Shown piece by piece: positions 8,112-16,506 of a stretch of 64,000 bases of DNA. Both the position numbers and the translations under genes were made by a program. The notes under the pieces were generated by a model, which saw nothing but the letters and a program-made list of their open reading frames with translations, was not told where the DNA came from and made no database searches. Origin of the DNA: Pedobacter lusitanus (GTDB lineage Bacteria; Bacteroidota; Bacteroidia; Sphingobacteriales; Sphingobacteriaceae). The stretch spans positions 2,604,001 to 2,668,000 of the forward strand of contig NZ_CP157278.1 in assembly GCF_040026395.1 (NCBI RefSeq), given 5' to 3'. The first letter of the stretch is position 1, and the number at the start of each line of letters is the position of its first letter.

Positions 8112-9792
8112 ATGTCAGACGAAAAAATAATCTTTTCAATGGCGGGAGTAAATAAGATTTACCCCCCCTCAAAAACAAGTATTAAAAAACATATACCTTT
8201 CATTTTTCTACGGAGCCAAAATTGGTGTTATTGGTCTTAACGGATCAGGTAAGTCATCTGTCTTAAAAATCATTGCAGGAATAGACAAAGCATTTCAGGG
8301 TGAGGTTGTATTTTCACCAGGTTATACAGTAGGTTATCTTGCACAAGAGCCAGAACTGGATGAGAATAAAACCGTTCGTGAAGTTGTGGAAGAAGGTGTT
8401 GCAGAAATTACTGCTATCTTAAAAGAATACGAAGCTATCAATGAGCAGTTTGGTTTACCCGAAGTCTATGAAGATGCAGATGCAATGGATAAGCTGATGG
8501 CTAAACAAGGCGAACTGCAGGATAAGATTGATGCAGTAAATGCATGGGAACTGGATAATAAACTGGAACGTGCAATGGATGCACTGCGCTGCCCTGATCC
8601 TGACACCAAAATTGGGGTATTATCAGGAGGAGAACGTCGCCGTGTGGCTATGTGCCGCTTATTATTACAGGAACCAGATGTTTTATTACTGGATGAGCCG
8701 ACCAATCACCTTGATGCAGAAAGTATCGACTGGCTGGAGCAATTCCTGAAAGATTACAAAGGAACTGTAATTGCGGTAACCCACGACAGATATTTCCTTG
8801 ATAATGTTGCCGGATGGATTCTTGAACTGGATCGCGGAGAAGGTATTCCATGGAAAGGTAATTACTCTTCATGGTTAGATCAGAAAGCAAAACGCCTGTC
8901 ACAGGAAGAAAAAACTGAAAGTAAACGTCAGAAGACACTGGAGCGTGAGCTGGAATGGGTACGTATGGCACCAAAAGCCCGACATGCCAAATCTAAAGCA
9001 CGTTTATCAAATTATGACAAACTAGCTTCTGAGGATTCTAAAGAAAGAGAAGACAAACTGGAATTATTTATTCCGGCAGGTCCGAGATTGGGTAATGTCG
9101 TTATTGAAGCTAATAACGTAACCAAATCATATGGAGATAAGATACTTTTTGAAAACCTGAGTTTCTCTCTGCCGCCGGCTGGAATTGTGGGTATTATCGG
9201 CCCTAACGGAGCTGGAAAAACAACTCTTTTCCGTTTAATCACCGAACAGGAAACACCAGATGAAGGAACTTTCAGAGTAGGTGAAACTGTAGCCTTAGGT
9301 TATGTCGATCAGATGCACAATGACCTTGACGGGAACAAAACAGTTTACGAAAACATTACTGACGGACTCGACAATATTATGTTAGGCAACAAGGCAGTAA
9401 ACGGACGTGCCTATGTTTCAAAGTTCAACTTCAACGGAGGTGATCAGCAGAAAAAAGTTTCTGTATTATCAGGTGGAGAACGTAACCGGGTACATCTTGC
9501 CATCACTTTGAAAAAAGGAGCAAATGTTTTACTGCTGGATGAGCCGACCAATGATATTGATGTTAATACTTTACGTGCGCTGGAAGAAGCATTGGAAAAC
9601 TTTGGTGGTTGTGCAGTAGTGATTAGTCACGACAGATGGTTCTTAGACCGTATCTGTACACATATTCTGGCTTTTGAAGGTAATTCACAGGTATACTTCT
9701 TTGAAGGTAATTACAGTGATTACGAGGAAAACCGTAAGAAACGTCTGGGTGATGTTACACCACACAGAATAAGATATAAAAAGCTAAGTTAA
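8112..9792 (+). pseudogene. ettA: ABC-F translational throttle EttA, frameshifted near the N-terminus
   Basis: EttA is a ribosome-associated ABC-F ATPase that gates the first elongation step according to energy state. Translation from ATG 8112 reads MSDEKIIFSMAGVNKIYPP, then leaves frame at a run of seven C (8162-8168). With six C the frame continues without a stop to 9792, giving the family length of about 559 residues. The downstream frame has two ABC cassettes: Walker A GLNGSGKSS near 41 and GPNGAGKTT near 362, and signatures LSGGERRR and LSGGERNR. It ends in the EttA-like tail PHRIRYKKL. As printed, the 5' frame stops near 8240. This is either a homopolymer sequencing error or a real indel. 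The GTG at 8386 is not a credible start because it would remove the first Walker A. Confidence 0.88.
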
Positions 9793-9802
9793 GCGACTTC
9801 TT

Positions 9803-12493
9803 TTACCTGGTCTTTTTATGACCAAAATTCTGAAGGCGATAATTAAAGCTAACGAGGAAATATCTGGTAATTTGATTATACCGACTATCGGTAATCGAAT
9901 TATCAGATATACTTCTAACCAGGTTATTACCCTGGTTCAGCAAATCATAAGCCTGTAAAGAGACAGTACCCTGTCTGTTTTTAAATAAAATTTTCTCCAG
10001 ACTAAGATTAATCAGCAATGGATTTGCTACCGTGAGCGAATAACCAGAGTTAATCCTTTTTGAAACATCCGCATTCAGCGAAAAATTCTTATTCAGAAAA
10101 GCACGGCCGCTCCAGTTAAATTGCCAGGTCTCAATATTTCTCAGTTTGAGCAATTCAATAGAATAACGGTTGCTGCTATAGGTATAAGTTGCCGAAGTTG
10201 ATAAAGTCAGTCTGCGCTGATTCATCCTCAATTTCAGTGTTTGTGAAAAATTGATATTCCTATTCTGATTCAGATCATTATTCGCATAAGAGATCATATT
10301 GATATAATCAAATGTGCCTCTTAGTTCTGCATTGAATTTATTCTTCGAAAAAGGCAGGGAATAGGAATACATACTCCCTATCAAATATGCACCATTTGCA
10401 TTTGCATAATGCGTCTCTTGTTTTAAGCTATTCAAAGTATCTTTGATAAGGACAACATTACTAACTACCTGGTCTTCTACAACAGATCCATTTAGCGCCA
10501 GTTGCAGGGTAGAGCCATTCTGTTCATCGGTGTGCTGATAACTCAGATTTCCTGAGTGCGTAAAACTTGATTTCAGATTTGGATTACCAATGATAACATT
10601 CTGAAGATTACTGATATTCGGAACTGGCTGCAGCTGATAAAAATCAGGTGCCGTACTGCTCCCTGTATAAACAAAAGCTACATTATCCCAATTTGACAGA
10701 TTATAACTCAGATTAACAATAGGTGAAAGATTGAGTTCAAAATGACTGATCCTATCTTCATTTCCGGCGTATTGCCCTGTAAGTAAACTTGGTTGTGCAG
10801 TTACTCCAAGACTATAATTAAGGCGTTCCGCCTGATAACGATAACTTATCGCAAACCGCTGAAACATAAATGAGGAAGAGTATATAGAACTCAGGGAATC
10901 TACAACGCTGGTTCTGCCGGTACTATTATCAACCTTTGTGTATAAACTATTTCTGGTTTTGCTCAGAGAGAAGAAATAGGAAAAATCAATATTTCTTTTA
11001 ACTGATGAGTCACTGCGGGATTTTAAAGGCTCACTATATCTGAAATCTGCAGTAACCATATTTGTCCGGTTTTCGGTGTCTACAAAACGGTTTACTAGTG
11101 AATCTTTTACCAATTGACTGGTATGCTTATCATAATAACTAATCTTATTCCGCAGATCATCGCTAACCTGATTGATTCCACTACTTACCACGACACCCGC
11201 AGACATACTTCTTCCTGGCTTCTCCATACTTCTTGCCCAGACAAAATTACCATTCAGATTAGGCGTCTTGGTATTAGATCCGCTGGCGCTCTGCAAGTCC
11301 TGCAGGATAAGTCCTGTTTGCTTTGAAAATATATCTCCGTCTCTGTTCTTTATAGCTAAAGACCCACCCAGAGAAGCCTGAAAATAACTTTTGTTTGCAA
11401 TTGATTGTATGTTAAAATTGATATTGTGGTTGTTATCCGCTGATTTAGCAGCTGATTTCGAGTCATTCTTGATTGTTCCTTCGGTAGTAACAGTTTCAGT
11501 TGAATTCAACTGCTGTGATAAGTTTTTATTATAGGTATAATTATAACCTGCACTTGCGGTAACCCCAGTAGACAGTTTATCTCTGTAGTTGACGCCAGCT
11601 GCTACTGCAGTATTTACACCGGCTTCATTATTTGTGTTATTTGAACTGCTGCTAAACCCAATCTGCTGACTCCCCTCCCATAAATTCCCATTGCCCTGCA
11701 GACCATAACGCTTATTTGTACCCCCACTCAAAAGGGCATTACCGAAAGTTCCGCGGTTTTGCCCGGCCTTGGTTACCAGATTCAGCATCTTCTGTGGTTC
11801 TCCAGTTTTCATTCCGGTAAAATTAGCTTCATCCCCGAAATCATTAATAATCTCCACTTTGTCTATCACGCTGGCCGGAAGCTGACTGATAAAATCTTTG
11901 ACATTACTTGTAAAGAAGTCTTCTCCGTTTACTCTTAGTTTCTGCAGGGGTTTACCCATAGTTGTGGTATTCCCATGCTCATCAACTTCGATACCGGGCA
12001 ATTGCCGCAGCAGATCTTCTACCCTGTCATTTTCAGAGACCTGGTAAAAAGAAGCATTATATTCAATCGTATCTTTTTTAAATTTTATAGGCTTATCTCT
12101 CCCGTTGATTACAACTTCATCAAGCAGGTTTGACTCCAGATCAAGGACAATCATATCCAGATCCATATTTTGCTGTCCTTCCTTATACTGAAAAGATCTG
12201 GTATAGGGTTTAAAGCCCACACTCATAACCAGAAGAGAAATCCGGTCAGCTTTAAAACCTGAGAAAATAAATCTGCCGTGGGTATTGGTAATCGAAGAGA
12301 GCGTGTCCTTATCTGCAATGATAAAAACATCAGCTCCTGACACTACATCTTTTAAAGAATCAATTACTGTTCCTGTTAATCTGTGTGTGGTTTGCGCCTT
12401 AACAGTATAGGAACACAGCAATATAAAGGCATGGAATAAAATTATGCATTTTAAATGACCCAAATTTCCAGGAAAATTCAAAAATCTAATCAT
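9803..12493 (-). CDS. TonB-dependent receptor family outer membrane beta-barrel protein
   Basis: An 896-residue outer-membrane protein. After a signal segment (CIILFHAFILLCSYTVKAQ) comes a carboxypeptidase-like domain (about 38-115, LTGTVIDSLKDVVSGADVFI). A plug-like region follows (about 140-240, RVEDLLRQLPGIEVDEHGNTTTMGKPLQKLRVNGEDFF), then a long Asn/Ser-rich beta-barrel ending in an aromatic strand (YFLVSFNYRLQNFG). This is the barrel type common in Bacteroidota that lacks a SusD partner; no susD is adjacent. The substrate is unknown. The ATG at 12493 may be slightly long, since GATTTTTG, a one-mismatch -7 element, lies within the first codons and a TTG (GHLKCII) would also give a good signal peptide. 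Confidence 0.85.
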   Translation of the reverse strand: MIRFLNFPGNLGHLKCIILFHAFILLCSYTVKAQTTHRLTGTVIDSLKDVVSGADVFIIADKDTLSSITNTHGRFIFSGFKADRISLLVMSVGFKPYTRSFQYKEGQQNMDLDMIVLDLESNLLDEVVINGRDKPIKFKKDTIEYNASFYQVSENDRVEDLLRQLPGIEVDEHGNTTTMGKPLQKLRVNGEDFFTSNVKDFISQLPASVIDKVEIINDFGDEANFTGMKTGEPQKMLNLVTKAGQNRGTFGNALLSGGTNKRYGLQGNGNLWEGSQQIGFSSSSNNTNNEAGVNTAVAAGVNYRDKLSTGVTASAGYNYTYNKNLSQQLNSTETVTTEGTIKNDSKSAAKSADNNHNINFNIQSIANKSYFQASLGGSLAIKNRDGDIFSKQTGLILQDLQSASGSNTKTPNLNGNFVWARSMEKPGRSMSAGVVVSSGINQVSDDLRNKISYYDKHTSQLVKDSLVNRFVDTENRTNMVTADFRYSEPLKSRSDSSVKRNIDFSYFFSLSKTRNSLYTKVDNSTGRTSVVDSLSSIYSSSFMFQRFAISYRYQAERLNYSLGVTAQPSLLTGQYAGNEDRISHFELNLSPIVNLSYNLSNWDNVAFVYTGSSTAPDFYQLQPVPNISNLQNVIIGNPNLKSSFTHSGNLSYQHTDEQNGSTLQLALNGSVVEDQVVSNVVLIKDTLNSLKQETHYANANGAYLIGSMYSYSLPFSKNKFNAELRGTFDYINMISYANNDLNQNRNINFSQTLKLRMNQRRLTLSTSATYTYSSNRYSIELLKLRNIETWQFNWSGRAFLNKNFSLNADVSKRINSGYSLTVANPLLINLSLEKILFKNRQGTVSLQAYDLLNQGNNLVRSISDNSITDSRYNQITRYFLVSFNYRLQNFGHKKTR

Positions 12494-12648
12494 TCGTCAT
12501 GCAATCCTATTGGCCATTTTCAAAAATGCAATCCTTGTGAGAAGGCAATATTAAGCCTTCATTTCACAAGTATAACTGTTTGTTCGAGGAAATTAACTCA
12601 ATTTCAAAAAATACAGGGAAATTCCCGGGATTTTGCAATCAAAGCTAA

Positions 12649-12897
12649 TTAATCAATAGCTGGAGGAGTCGGTTTCCCGACTCTTGGACCTCTTTTAAAG
12701 ATCACTAATCCATTGAGAAAATTACGAAGGATCTGATCACCGCATGGTTTAAAATTAGGATGATCATCACTCCTGAAAAATGACCCCAATTCACTTTTGG
12801 TTACTTTAAAATTTACCAGTTCAAGGATCTTAATAATATCTTCATTATTCAACTCCAGCGCTACGCGAAGTTTCTTTAAAATGTCGTTGTTGCTCAT
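12649..12897 (-). CDS. DUF1456 family protein (single-domain YehS-like)
   Basis: An 82-residue protein with one DUF1456 domain (residues 3-70: NNDILKKLRVALELNNEDIIKILEL ... LGSFFRSDDHPNF...CGDQILRNFLNGL). The E. coli homologue YehS carries two such domains in tandem, so this is the half-length form. The C-terminus is a short basic Pro-rich tail. The molecular role is unknown. It starts two bases after the stop codon of the upstream helicase gene, so the two are very likely co-transcribed, which hints at RNA metabolism. Confidence 0.8.
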   Translation of the reverse strand: MSNNDILKKLRVALELNNEDIIKILELVNFKVTKSELGSFFRSDDHPNFKPCGDQILRNFLNGLVIFKRGPRVGKPTPPAID

Positions 12898-12899
12898 AA

Positions 12900-14207
12900 T
12901 TACATCGCTACTTCTATCTTAACTTTCTTATTTTTTATTCTCTCGTTGGCCAGAGCTGCAAGGACCTTATGGACCATATTACGTTTTACAGCAACATATG
13001 AACTTTGATCTTTGACTTCAATTAATCCAACATCATCTTTCTCTAACCCGCCTTTTTTAAGCAGTAAGCCAACGATATCAATTTTATTCACCTTATCTTT
13101 TTTACCAGCAGCGATATACAGAGTTTGCCACTGACTATCTTTTGGCAACTGATAATTTCCTTTTAATTTTTCAATTTCTATATCACTTTTCAGAAACGGG
13201 TACTTTTCTTCCTCAGTCATAATCAAATAAGCAGTTCCCTTGGCATTCATACGGGCAGTACGACCATTTCTATGTAAGAAGGCATCTTCCGTATAGGGTA
13301 ACTGGTAGTGAATAATATATTCTACTTCAGGAATATCCAGTCCGCGTGAGGCCAGATCTGTAGTAATTAATATTTTAATACTTCCATTTCTGAATTTTAA
13401 TAAAGCCCGTTCTCTTTCATCCTGCTCCATTCCGCCATGAAAGATATCATGCGCAAGATCTTTATCAATAAGCAGGTCACTGATACGATCTACAGTTTCC
13501 CTGTGATTACAAAAAAGAAGCGTAGTTTTATTTCCGATTTTACAGATCAGCTCAAACAGCGTGTCCAGCTTATCCTCAGCAGTGGTCATCACCTTTTTCA
13601 GTTTCAAATCTGGTGCAACCTTAACATCTTTAAGAAAATTGATCTCTGCAGGAGACTTAAGACCGGTAAATTCAGGAATAACTTCCATTTGTGTTGCAGA
13701 AGTAAGCATACGCTGTTTTAGTGATCGCAACGTACCAATTATGTAAGCCATATCTTCCTGAAAACCAAATTCAAGTGCTTTATCAAACTCATCCAGAACT
13801 AAAGTAGTAATAGATGATTCATCAAAGTTTTCTTTTCTCAAATGATAAGCAATTCTCCCTGGTGTACCAATAAGCAAAGCAGGAGGCTGTTCAAAATTAT
13901 TTCTCTCGGTTTTTACCGGATGTCCGCCATAACAGCAGTTAACTTTAAAACCAGTACCCATTTGCTTAAATACCTGTTCGATTTGTAAAGCAAGTTCTCT
14001 GGAAGGAACTAATACCAATGCCTGTACCCCTTTTGTGGCAGTATTCAATTTTTTTAAAACAGGTAATAAAAAACCAAGTGTTTTACCCGAACCTGTTGGT
14101 GCAAGCAAAACTACATCTTTTCCACTGTCTGTAGCAGCGATAGAAGCCTGCTGCATTTCATTTAAAGAAGTGATTTTTAAATTACCCAATACCTTTTCTA
14201 CCATCAT
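12900..14207 (-). CDS. DEAD-box RNA helicase, DbpA-like
   Basis: A 435-residue ATP-dependent RNA helicase. Motifs: I APTGSGKT (36-43), Ia PSRELALQ (68-75), II DEFD (139-142), III SAT (170-172), V TTDLASRGLD (282-291), VI HRNGRTAR (312-319). The C-terminal 70 residues (from about 362, NKIDIVGLLLKKGGLEKDDVGLIEV) fit the DbpA RNA-binding domain, which in E. coli binds hairpin 92 of 23S rRNA. A role in large-subunit assembly is therefore inferred. Motif II reads DEFD instead of DEAD, which keeps the catalytic Asp and Glu. It forms a two-gene operon with the DUF1456 gene. Confidence 0.88.
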   Translation of the reverse strand: MMVEKVLGNLKITSLNEMQQASIAATDSGKDVVLLAPTGSGKTLGFLLPVLKKLNTATKGVQALVLVPSRELALQIEQVFKQMGTGFKVNCCYGGHPVKTERNNFEQPPALLIGTPGRIAYHLRKENFDESSITTLVLDEFDKALEFGFQEDMAYIIGTLRSLKQRMLTSATQMEVIPEFTGLKSPAEINFLKDVKVAPDLKLKKVMTTAEDKLDTLFELICKIGNKTTLLFCNHRETVDRISDLLIDKDLAHDIFHGGMEQDERERALLKFRNGSIKILITTDLASRGLDIPEVEYIIHYQLPYTEDAFLHRNGRTARMNAKGTAYLIMTEEEKYPFLKSDIEIEKLKGNYQLPKDSQWQTLYIAAGKKDKVNKIDIVGLLLKKGGLEKDDVGLIEVKDQSSYVAVKRNMVHKVLAALANERIKNKKVKIEVAM

Positions 14208-14253
14208 ATGGCAAAGATAAGGGAATTAAACAAAGATAGCGTACAGCGGATAT

Positions 14254-14526
14254 TTAATACTTCAGGAACTTTTTTCTGATTTTATTCATACGCAGCTGCG
14301 CATTCTTCTCCAGCTTCATCAACATCGTTCCTCTTCTGGTCATCCAGGAAGTCACTTTATTATTCGCCTTCTGAATCGGAGAATAAATCCTTTCCTCCAG
14401 AATATCAAGATATTTAGCATTAGATCTGCTTTGTTGCAGTAAGAAGAATTCATTCAACAGTTCTGTTTTCATCTTTAATAGCTTTAAATGAGGATTCGGT
14501 TTTTTATAGAATTTAACGATTGGCAA
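14254..14526 (-). CDS. Small basic hypothetical protein
   Basis: A 90-residue, strongly basic protein (many Lys and Arg, pI clearly alkaline) with a predominantly helical pattern. It has no signal peptide, membrane segment or motif that I recognise. The first Met may be the internal one (MKTELLNEFFLLQQSRSNAKYLDILEERI), giving 72 residues. It lies upstream of the helicase gene on the same strand with a 46-base gap, so nucleic-acid association is possible but only inferred. Confidence 0.5.
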   Translation of the reverse strand: MPIVKFYKKPNPHLKLLKMKTELLNEFFLLQQSRSNAKYLDILEERIYSPIQKANNKVTSWMTRRGTMLMKLEKNAQLRMNKIRKKFLKY

Positions 14527-14705
14527 CTGTGCAATAGTATCATCCTTATACTCATAAATGTAATAAATAATATACTATTCTAATCAGATTATCTGTGCAA
14601 AATTATCTGTTACAGGTGCCCCCAGTTTTCTTTATGTCAACAATTAGGGTGATAATTTGTTCTATTAATATCAAATGATTTAATACACATCACAAAAACA
14701 TATAA

Positions 14706-16487
14706 ATGGACAGACATACCTATCAAACAGGGATAATCGGGAACTGTGCCTTCCTCGCTCATATTAACAAAAACACTAATATTGATTGGTTATGCTGGCC
14801 AAGATTTGACAGCTCTTTCGTATTTGGCGGACTACTTGACAAAGAGCAGGGCGGAGAATTCTCTATCCTCCCCCACGGTGAATATGCATCTGAACAATAT
14901 TACATGGAAAATACTAATATTCTGTGTACTGTAATCACCAATGAAGAAGGGAAATACCGGATTACCGATTTTGCACCAAGATTCTATCAGCATGAACGCT
15001 TCTATAAGCCACTGATGTTAATCCGTAAAATTGAACCTCTTGAAGGTAATCCAAGGATTAAAGTTAGCTGTAATCCGGTTTTCAACTATGGTGAAGGAAA
15101 ACAACAGGGCTCAAGAGGAAGTAATCATATCCATTTTACCGGAGATGAAAATGACATGCAGTTAAGTACAAATATTTCACTTTCATATATTGAGGATGAA
15201 AGACATTTTGCGCTGAATGACACTAAATACCTCATACTTACTTACGGGCATGATTTAAATGCACCGATTGAAAGTACCGCCGAAAGATTCCTCACTGAAA
15301 CAAGAAAATACTGGCGAACATGGATTAAACACTCCACAATAGCAGGTTTTCATCAGTCACTGGTTATCCGTTCGGCATTAGTCCTGAAAATTCACCAATA
15401 TGAGGATACCGGTGCTATAATTGCAGCCAGCACAACCAGCCTGCCGGAATCTCCGGGAAGCACCCGCAACTGGGACTACCGTTATTGCTGGATGAGGGAT
15501 ACCTATTATGTAATCACTTCTCTGAATCACGTAGGTCATTTTGAAGAAATGGAACGGTATTTCAACTATATCACAGATATTTCTTTCAGAGATGATAAGC
15601 GTTATCAGCCTCTTTTTGGTATTGCCGGCGAACGTGTGCTGACAGAACGTATCCTGACCAACTTAAAAGGTTATATGGGCAATCAACCTGTACGTGTTGG
15701 AAATCAGGCATACGAACATATCCAAAACGATATTTACGGACAGGTATTAATCTCTATGCTGCCTTTATATACAGATAACAGGTTTGTATTCAGCGAACGC
15801 AAAGATTCTGCTATATGGCTTGATTATTTACTGACAAAAATTGAGCGCACCATAGATGAAAAAGATGCTGGTATATGGGAATTCAGGAATCTTGCCAATA
15901 TGCATTGTTATACGAACCTGTTTCAGTGGGCAGGTGCCAAAGCCGCGTTAAAAATGGCCAGGACAATTGGTAACAAAGAGTTTGAGGAACGGGCAGGGCA
16001 GCTTATTGATCGTGCCGCAGTTCACATTGAAGCTTGCTATGACCCGGAAAGGAAAGTATACAATCATGCAGTTGGCAGTGCCCATCTCGATGCAAGCACT
16101 TTGCAGTTGATACTGATGAATTACCTTGACTCCGGTTCCCAGCGCGCAAAAGATCACCTGATTGCTTTAGAACAGGAGTTGAAAGGTGCAAATGGCCTGT
16201 TTTACCGTTACCGTCATACAGACGATTTTGGCAAGCCTAAAACAACTTTTCTGATCTGTGCATTCTGGTATGTAGAAGCTCTGGCCATAGTAGGCCGCCT
16301 GGATGATGCTGTCAGAGAGTTTGAGCTGCTCATTGGTTATGGCAATCATCTTGATCTTTTCGCAGAAGATGTAGATGAAAACGACGGCAGTCAATGGGGA
16401 AATTTCCCGCAGGCCTACAGTCATGTCGGACTGATGAATGCCGCGCATAGAATCGCTATTAAACTGGATAAGCCTGTTTTCTTATAG
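14706..16487 (+). CDS. Glycoside hydrolase family 15 protein (glucoamylase/trehalase type)
   Basis: A 593-residue GH15 hydrolase. The N-terminal beta-sandwich (about 1-200, GIIGNCAFLAHINKNTNIDWLCWPRFDS) is the trehalase-type N domain found in bacterial GH15 proteins. It is followed by the (alpha/alpha)6 catalytic barrel with STRNWDYRYCWMRD (near 255), TFLICAFWYVEAL (near 515) and the C-terminal GNFPQAYSHVGLMNAA. There is no signal peptide, so it is cytosolic. It faces the OtsA-OtsB gene 20 bases away, which supports trehalose as a substrate, although GH15 members also cleave alpha-glucans. A hairpin spans its stop codon (16467-16501). Confidence 0.85.
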   Translation: MDRHTYQTGIIGNCAFLAHINKNTNIDWLCWPRFDSSFVFGGLLDKEQGGEFSILPHGEYASEQYYMENTNILCTVITNEEGKYRITDFAPRFYQHERFYKPLMLIRKIEPLEGNPRIKVSCNPVFNYGEGKQQGSRGSNHIHFTGDENDMQLSTNISLSYIEDERHFALNDTKYLILTYGHDLNAPIESTAERFLTETRKYWRTWIKHSTIAGFHQSLVIRSALVLKIHQYEDTGAIIAASTTSLPESPGSTRNWDYRYCWMRDTYYVITSLNHVGHFEEMERYFNYITDISFRDDKRYQPLFGIAGERVLTERILTNLKGYMGNQPVRVGNQAYEHIQNDIYGQVLISMLPLYTDNRFVFSERKDSAIWLDYLLTKIERTIDEKDAGIWEFRNLANMHCYTNLFQWAGAKAALKMARTIGNKEFEERAGQLIDRAAVHIEACYDPERKVYNHAVGSAHLDASTLQLILMNYLDSGSQRAKDHLIALEQELKGANGLFYRYRHTDDFGKPKTTFLICAFWYVEALAIVGRLDDAVREFELLIGYGNHLDLFAEDVDENDGSQWGNFPQAYSHVGLMNAAHRIAIKLDKPVFL

Positions 16488-16501
16488 AGCACAGGCTTAT
16501 C
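16467..16501. other. Hairpin across the stop codon between convergent trehalose genes
   Basis: An 11-bp perfect stem (GATAAGCCTGT / ACAGGCTTATC) with a 13-base loop contains the GH15 stop codon. There is no T tract on either side. It may stop or protect both convergent transcripts. Confidence 0.5.
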
Positions 16502-16506
16502 AACTA

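Noticed and set aside
8386..9792. Shorter ettA reading frame starting at GTG
   Set aside because: The same frame is open upstream to the C7 tract and contains the first Walker A motif; a start here would give a non-functional half cassette.
9807..9826. TGGTC/GACCA hairpin between ettA and the receptor gene
   Set aside because: Five base pairs only, mostly inside the receptor coding region; chance is likely.
12544..12566. GAAGGC/GCCTTC hairpin upstream of the TonB receptor gene
   Set aside because: Six base pairs without a T tract; too weak to call a terminator or regulatory site.
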